A stretch of DNA of 10,307 nt. It comes from Paracoccaceae bacterium. GTDB taxonomy: Bacteria; Pseudomonadota; Alphaproteobacteria; Rhodobacterales; Rhodobacteraceae. The translations under genes were made by a program, and so were the position numbers. The notes beneath the pieces were generated by a model. The model was not told the DNA's origin and made no database searches. It saw nothing but the letters and a program-made list of their open reading frames with translations. The stretch spans positions 1-10,307 of the forward strand of contig JAHRVZ010000192.1 in NCBI GenBank assembly GCA_019090405.1, given 5' to 3'. Each line of letters begins with the position of its first letter. Position 1 is the stretch's first letter. Below, one piece after another: positions 6,429 to 10,307 of the stretch.

Positions 6429-8501
6429 ATGAACATCGAAGTTAGCCTTGATCAAGCCACCCAGCTTTTGTCGTCGGACCGCCCCACCAATCTAAAACTT
6501 GGTATGGGGGTATCGACGGAATTTGCAAATGATTTGGCCCAATTGAGCAGGGTGCTTCAGGCGTTGGACAAGATGGCTGGCGCGGAAACGTCGCAATCAT
6601 TGGCGCGCTTAAAACGAATGCTAGAGGAATTTGAACCAAGCGTAACGCTTCTGGGTCAGGTGAAATCGGGAAAGACGTCGCTGGTCAATGCCATGGCAGG
6701 CTGGTCTGACTTGTTGCCGTCGGATGTCAATCCCTGGACATCGGTCGTCACGTCTTTGCACCTAACGCCCAATTCCAAGCGGCTGGATGTCGCTGCGCGG
6801 TTCAGTTTCATGTCCGAAGACGAATGGAGCCGGTTGCTGACAAGAGGTGGCCGTCTGGGAGAGCTTGCCGGTCGATCAGGTGCAGACAGCGAGCTTAAGA
6901 AAATTCAGACGCAGGTGCAAAGCGTTTGGGACAAAGCGCGGCAACGACTGGGGCGAAAATTTGAGCTTCTTTTGGGCCAGCAGCACGAATATGGCTATTT
7001 TGATAAAAACCTACTCGAGCGCTATACCTGTCTTGGTGACGATTTTGACATCGAAACAGATGCGGATGATGACGATGGTCAGGGAAAATTTGCCGATATT
7101 ACCCAATCAGCAGACCTATTTCTGAACTGCCCGACTTTCCCGTTTCCAATTTGTTTGCGCGACACGCCGGGGGTGAATGACACCTTCATGATGCGCGAGC
7201 AGGTCACAATTCGTGCCATCCGCGGCAGCCGTGTTTGCGTCGTCGTTCTGTCCGCAAATCAGGCACTGACCTCTGTGGATATGGGTCTGATCCGAATGAT
7301 CTCGAATCTGAATTCCCGCGAAGTTATCATTTTTGTGAACCGGATCGACGAATTGCCTGATCCGGTCAACCAGATCCCCGAAATCGAAGCCAGCATACGC
7401 CAAACACTAAAAGATCATCACGGGCCAGAAGGCGCCGAGATAATATTCGGAAGCGCCTATTGGGCGAACATCGTGCTTTCGGGCACTTTGGAAGACCTGA
7501 CAGAATCCAGCTCGAACGCCCTGTTAGAATGGGCAAAGGTCGAAATGTCGACAATTGAGAAAGAGCAATCATCCCCAAATATCGTTTGGGAAGTGTCCGG
7601 ATTGCCTGAATTGTTCCGCTGTGTATCGGATCGCGTTGTCGAGGGCGAAGGCAAGGCTTTGCTTGCCAAGGTGGCCAATTCGGCAGCCAGCATTGCAAGC
7701 GGGTTGCAGGCAGCGAATGCCATGACCATCCAGAGTGATACCACTCAGCCATTGCTAAGCATGTATGAGGTCTCGACACAGTTCAATGCTCTCGCGCAAA
7801 AGCATCTGGATGGGCTGCAAGAAGATCTTGATGACGTCATATCAACTTATCACAATCGGGCAGATCGCACTCATCTCAGTTTTGTTGAACGCGCTACGCA
7901 TTCTTTGATCACTCATCTTGAGCAAAATGGTGACACCGAGGTCTGGGAATACGATCCCACTGGTCTGAGAATGCTGTTGCGGTCGGCCTATAAAGTTTTC
8001 GGAGTGAAAATGCAGTCCGCAGCAAAGAAACGCTATGAGGCGGCGGTGGGCGATCTTGCAGAACTTTATTGTCGGGCGTTCGGTGACGCCGTGCACGGCA
8101 TTCAGATATCCCTGCCAGAGCCACCAGTAATTCCATCGCCGGTCGCGCTTGGCCAAACCATCGCGTTGGATTTTCGAGGTGGTTGGTGGGAGAGCTGGTG
8201 GCGGCGCACACGCGGATACAAAGCTTTTGCCAACCGTTTTCAGAAACTGATTACAGCCGAAACCGAAGATTTCATGAATCAGTTGAAAACTGTTCAGACG
8301 CAAGAGATCCGCGAAGAGGCTAACCAATCGCTTGCCAATTTTCTGCAAGAGCAAAAGAGTATTCTGTTTGAATTGGGAACACAGACCGACCACAGTCAGG
8401 ATATCCAGGAAATGTTCAGCGGCGGTGAGAAAACGCACGACCAAATCGAGATCCAAAAAGTGTTGGACTCTTTGACACGCTTTTCGACAGAAGCAGCATA
8501 G
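6429..8501 (+). CDS. Large dynamin-like GTPase (GTPase 2)
   Basis: The 690-residue product is the largest of the operon. G1 is GQVKSGKT (76-83), preceded by a helical segment; G3 is DTPG (245-248) and G4 is NRID (304-307), all standard. The roughly 160 residues between G1 and G3 are long for a small GTPase and include an acidic run near 213-220. Residues 430-690 are helical, as expected of a dynamin-like stalk. Within it, 583-597 reads R-G-G-W-W-E-S-W-W-R-R-T-R-G-Y: four Trp and several Arg that could insert into a membrane surface, in place of a true transmembrane helix. The ATG at 6429 has only a weak ribosome binding site. The end overlaps the Shine-Dalgarno of the next gene. The family suggests GTP-driven membrane binding or remodelling; the true role is unknown. 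Confidence 0.88.
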   Translation: MNIEVSLDQATQLLSSDRPTNLKLGMGVSTEFANDLAQLSRVLQALDKMAGAETSQSLARLKRMLEEFEPSVTLLGQVKSGKTSLVNAMAGWSDLLPSDVNPWTSVVTSLHLTPNSKRLDVAARFSFMSEDEWSRLLTRGGRLGELAGRSGADSELKKIQTQVQSVWDKARQRLGRKFELLLGQQHEYGYFDKNLLERYTCLGDDFDIETDADDDDGQGKFADITQSADLFLNCPTFPFPICLRDTPGVNDTFMMREQVTIRAIRGSRVCVVVLSANQALTSVDMGLIRMISNLNSREVIIFVNRIDELPDPVNQIPEIEASIRQTLKDHHGPEGAEIIFGSAYWANIVLSGTLEDLTESSSNALLEWAKVEMSTIEKEQSSPNIVWEVSGLPELFRCVSDRVVEGEGKALLAKVANSAASIASGLQAANAMTIQSDTTQPLLSMYEVSTQFNALAQKHLDGLQEDLDDVISTYHNRADRTHLSFVERATHSLITHLEQNGDTEVWEYDPTGLRMLLRSAYKVFGVKMQSAAKKRYEAAVGDLAELYCRAFGDAVHGIQISLPEPPVIPSPVALGQTIALDFRGGWWESWWRRTRGYKAFANRFQKLITAETEDFMNQLKTVQTQEIREEANQSLANFLQEQKSILFELGTQTDHSQDIQEMFSGGEKTHDQIEIQKVLDSLTRFSTEAA

Positions 8502-8504
8502 GAG
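8499..8504 (+). promoter_or_regulatory. Shine-Dalgarno site deciding the TTG start of GTPase 3
   Basis: The bases TAGGAG overlap the TAG stop codon of GTPase 2 and stand 6 nt before a TTG at 8511. The spacing is ideal and matches the arrangement at the response regulator. It implies that translation of GTPase 3 is coupled to that of GTPase 2. Confidence 0.75.
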
Positions 8505-8510
8505 ATCACC

Positions 8511-9521
8511 TTGGACACGACAAACACAGATGCATGTTCGATCGAAAGAAACTTGATCGCCCGAAAACCCCGTCTCGCACTAATGGGCGAGTTCAGTGCC
8601 GGCAAAAGTACGTTGTCAAACCTGCTTTTGGGAAGCGCGCGCCTGCCCGTAAGAATAACAGCAACACGCCTTCCACCGGTCTGGATTTCATACGGTGAGG
8701 AAAAGGCGATCCGTGTAGATTTGGACGGGAATGAAACGCAACTGGATATTAGGGAAATTTCAAGCATTCAGCTCGAAGAAACTAAAATGCTAAAGTTGTT
8801 CCTAAATGCCGACATTCTGGAAATCTGCGATCTGATCGACATGCCGGGGATTTCTGACCCGAACATGGCTTCTTCGGTATGGGAAGATGCGTTATCGGAA
8901 GTGGACAGTGTCGTATGGTGCACCCATGCAACGCAGGCTTGGCGGCAATCCGAGGCAGCGGCGTGGGATCTTGTCAGATCAAAAACCAATGGCGACAATT
9001 TGATAGTTATTTCGCAGTTCGACAAACTTCGGAGTGAACGCGACAAATCAAGGGTTCTGGAGCGTGTGCTCAAAGAAACTGATGGTCTTTTCCGGGGTGT
9101 GTTTCCTGTGTCGCTAATTGATGCCTTGAACTCTGGAGAAGATGTAGAGAAGTGGAAACAAAGCGGCGCGGCCAGTTTCACCGAAAAGCTGGTCGAACAG
9201 CTCCTCTCGCCTACTGAAATGGATATGACGCCCGATATAATGACTGAGCAAATTGGGTCGATTATGGACGAAGATCCCTTGGAATCGGCAATCACGCAAG
9301 ATTACTTTGAAAGTTCAGCCGAATCGGATGTCCCGGATGCCGAGGCAAAAAAACCATCCTTTGCTGAAAGCGATTTTTGTGAGAACCCGTCAAAAGTGGT
9401 TGTAACCCCGCGCAGAGTTCGCCCAAATCGAAAAGACGGATTGCAGTCAAGCGTGACAATTACAAAAGCCAGGGCCGAAGATCCGTCTTCGATGATGATG
9501 GGGGCTGCGGAAGGTGAATAA
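8511..9521 (+). CDS. P-loop GTPase 3 with atypical G4 motif
   Basis: The 336-residue product is a GTPase at about 20-225: G1 is GEFSAGKS (26-33, the F-S-A-G-K-S form common in dynamin-like proteins) and G3 is DMPG (110-113). G4 would normally be N/TKxD but reads SQFD (168-171), so guanine specificity is uncertain although the Asp remains. The stretch D-S-V-V-W-C after G3 resembles GTPase 1, and the G1-G4 distances are nearly equal (142 and 137 residues), suggesting paralogy. Residues 240-336 are acidic and then basic, without clear domains, and probably disordered. TTG is the start because TAGGAG stands 6 nt before it; the first in-frame ATG (M25) lies at the P-loop and would remove the strand before it. 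The gap to GTPase 2 is 9 nt. Function is likely joint with GTPases 1 and 2. Confidence 0.86.
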   Translation: MDTTNTDACSIERNLIARKPRLALMGEFSAGKSTLSNLLLGSARLPVRITATRLPPVWISYGEEKAIRVDLDGNETQLDIREISSIQLEETKMLKLFLNADILEICDLIDMPGISDPNMASSVWEDALSEVDSVVWCTHATQAWRQSEAAAWDLVRSKTNGDNLIVISQFDKLRSERDKSRVLERVLKETDGLFRGVFPVSLIDALNSGEDVEKWKQSGAASFTEKLVEQLLSPTEMDMTPDIMTEQIGSIMDEDPLESAITQDYFESSAESDVPDAEAKKPSFAESDFCENPSKVVVTPRRVRPNRKDGLQSSVTITKARAEDPSSMMMGAAEGE

Positions 9522-9604
9522 ACACAAGCATAAACTAGACGTTACCGTTCGGTCGGGGACAGTACCGCAGTCAGCAGCGATACCGTCATAGAGAAAGAAG
9601 TGTA
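9522..9604. other. 83-nt gap between GTPase 3 and the Roadblock-like gene
   Basis: This is one of two sizeable gaps in the operon, the other being 6293-6428. No terminator hairpin with a T-run is visible. A GTG-started frame of 25 codons (9514-9591) covers most of it but has no properly spaced ribosome binding site. An internal promoter is possible but I could not identify one. Confidence 0.35.
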
Positions 9605-9991
9605 ATGAGCATACTTGGTCAATTAGATGCGCTACGTCAGGATTTACCGGGCTGCAGTCTAGTTGCGTTTGCTGATTTAAGGACGCGATTGGTGCTTACG
9701 GTAAGTGCCGACAATTCGCGACCACAGGAACAGCTGGACGAAATGTGTTTTCAGGCTGCAAATTGTTTTGAAGACAGCGACACCCTTGTTTCTGCGCTTA
9801 AAACAGATGGGCAGGGTGATCAGATGTGTACCGAATCCATCGTTTTGACACCTGTTGAAACCAGAGTGTTCATTCGCAACCCTGATGGCGAAGGCGAAGC
9901 CTTGTGCTGCATCTGTCAGCCGACAACCAAGATAGATGACTTTGCCGAGAAATCGCGCCTGGCATTGCAGCAGATTTCGGAGATGTTGTGA
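9605..9991 (+). CDS. Small Roadblock/LC7-like protein, probable GTPase partner
   Basis: The 128-residue product has the order of elements expected of a Roadblock/LC7 fold: N-terminal helix (2-14), a strand pair at GCSLVAFADLRTRLVLTVS, a helix (about 41-56), strands around 77-106, and a C-terminal helix (about 111-127). Roadblock proteins such as MglB bind and regulate small Ras-like GTPases, which fits a gene next to three GTPases. The call rests on pattern and context, not on a signature motif; a profilin-like or chaperone-like fold is possible. It has seven cysteines, three of them in a CCIC cluster near 103-106, unusual for a cytoplasmic protein of this size. The ATG at 9605 has a purine-rich AGAAAGAAG just upstream. 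Its stop overlaps the next start by one base (TGATG). Confidence 0.65.
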   Translation: MSILGQLDALRQDLPGCSLVAFADLRTRLVLTVSADNSRPQEQLDEMCFQAANCFEDSDTLVSALKTDGQGDQMCTESIVLTPVETRVFIRNPDGEGEALCCICQPTTKIDDFAEKSRLALQQISEML

Positions 9992-10307
9992 TGGTTCACG
10001 CTATTCGAGCAACAAATTTTACTGCGGAAGATGGCGGGTCAAAGCTGGGCGACGTTATTTGGCGGTTTGCGGATAATTCGACCCGCCTGAAGAAGAAATG
10101 GGCGCTGAGCGAACAGAAAATTGACAGTTTGATGCTGGCCATTTTCCGCGAAATTGATGAAACGGTTTTACCGAGAGAAATAGCACTTACCACAAATGCG
10201 AATGTAGTCCTGCGGTTGCTGGTAGCAAGCCGCCGTTTGTTGTCCTTGGAAATAGTTGGCAACCTGGAACAGCCTGATCAAACTGAGACTGGTGTTACTG
10301 AGACTGG
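9991..10307 (+). CDS. Unrecognised protein, N-terminal part; begins a pentapeptide repeat
   Basis: The frame starts at an ATG that shares a base with the previous stop (TGATG) and runs to the window edge: 105 codons without a stop. I do not recognise the protein. Residues 1-90 look soluble and mostly helical, with several charged segments (for example RLKKKW and EQKIDSLM) and a Leu/Val-rich stretch (VVLRLLVASRRLLSLEIV). From about residue 98 it enters a Thr/Glu/Gly repeat, T-E-T-G-V, which is cut by the edge. Coupling to the Roadblock-like gene implies membership of the same system. Confidence 0.75.
   Translation, partial: MVHAIRATNFTAEDGGSKLGDVIWRFADNSTRLKKKWALSEQKIDSLMLAIFREIDETVLPREIALTTNANVVLRLLVASRRLLSLEIVGNLEQPDQTETGVTET
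10282..10307 (+). repeat. Start of a 15-bp tandem repeat in coding sequence
   Basis: ACTGAGACTGG occurs at 10282-10292 and again at 10297-10307, a period of 15 bp, in frame, encoding T-E-T-G-V then T-E-T-G. Only one full period and a partial second are inside the window, so the array's length is unknown. Confidence 0.6.

Noticed and set aside
7842..8456. A 204-codon minus-strand open frame opposite GTPase 2
   Set aside because: It is a shadow of the large GTPase gene, with no domain and no ribosome binding site that I could see.
9514..9591. A 25-codon GTG-started frame in the gap before the Roadblock-like gene
   Set aside because: The purine-rich bases are adjacent to the start rather than 5-10 nt away, and the peptide is too short to judge.

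Overview
The window looks like chromosomal DNA from a proteobacterium, most likely an alphaproteobacterium. The basis is moderate GC (about 50% by eye), compact gene packing, TTG and GTG starts behind good Shine-Dalgarno sequences, and protein style; the lineage is inference. No RNA gene, insertion sequence, CRISPR array or attachment site is visible.

Layout. Positions 1-1050 (minus strand) hold most of a response regulator with an intact receiver domain and a C-terminal region that looks like a degenerate GGDEF domain. A divergent region of about 500 bp follows, containing a 12-bp direct repeat at the regulator's start and one doubtful ORF. From about 1547 to the right edge everything reads on the plus strand as one probable operon: a soluble Hanks-type Ser/Thr kinase, a protein with a long disordered N-terminus and C-terminal FHA domain, a PP2C-type phosphatase, a first P-loop GTPase, a possible 36-residue small ORF, a large dynamin-like GTPase, a third P-loop GTPase, a small protein resembling Roadblock/LC7, and the start of an unrecognised gene that enters a pentapeptide repeat (T-E-T-G-V) as the window ends. 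Gaps between most genes are short or negative (18 nt, -17, -4, 9, -1); two larger gaps of 136 and 83 nt lie on either side of the GTPase 2-GTPase 3 pair.

How the genes may work together. Kinase, FHA reader and PP2C eraser form a complete phospho-Thr switch. Its likely outputs are the three co-encoded GTPases, with the Roadblock-like protein a candidate GTPase partner, as MglB is for MglA. Kinase/FHA/PP2C modules are known next to type VI secretion loci, but no secretion gene is visible here. The combination with three GTPases, one carrying a Trp/Arg-rich candidate membrane-binding segment, is the most notable content of the window and may be an uncharacterised membrane-remodelling, polarity or defence system. 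GTPases 1 and 3 look like diverged paralogues with opposite defects: the first lacks the usual Asp of G3, the third has a non-standard G4.
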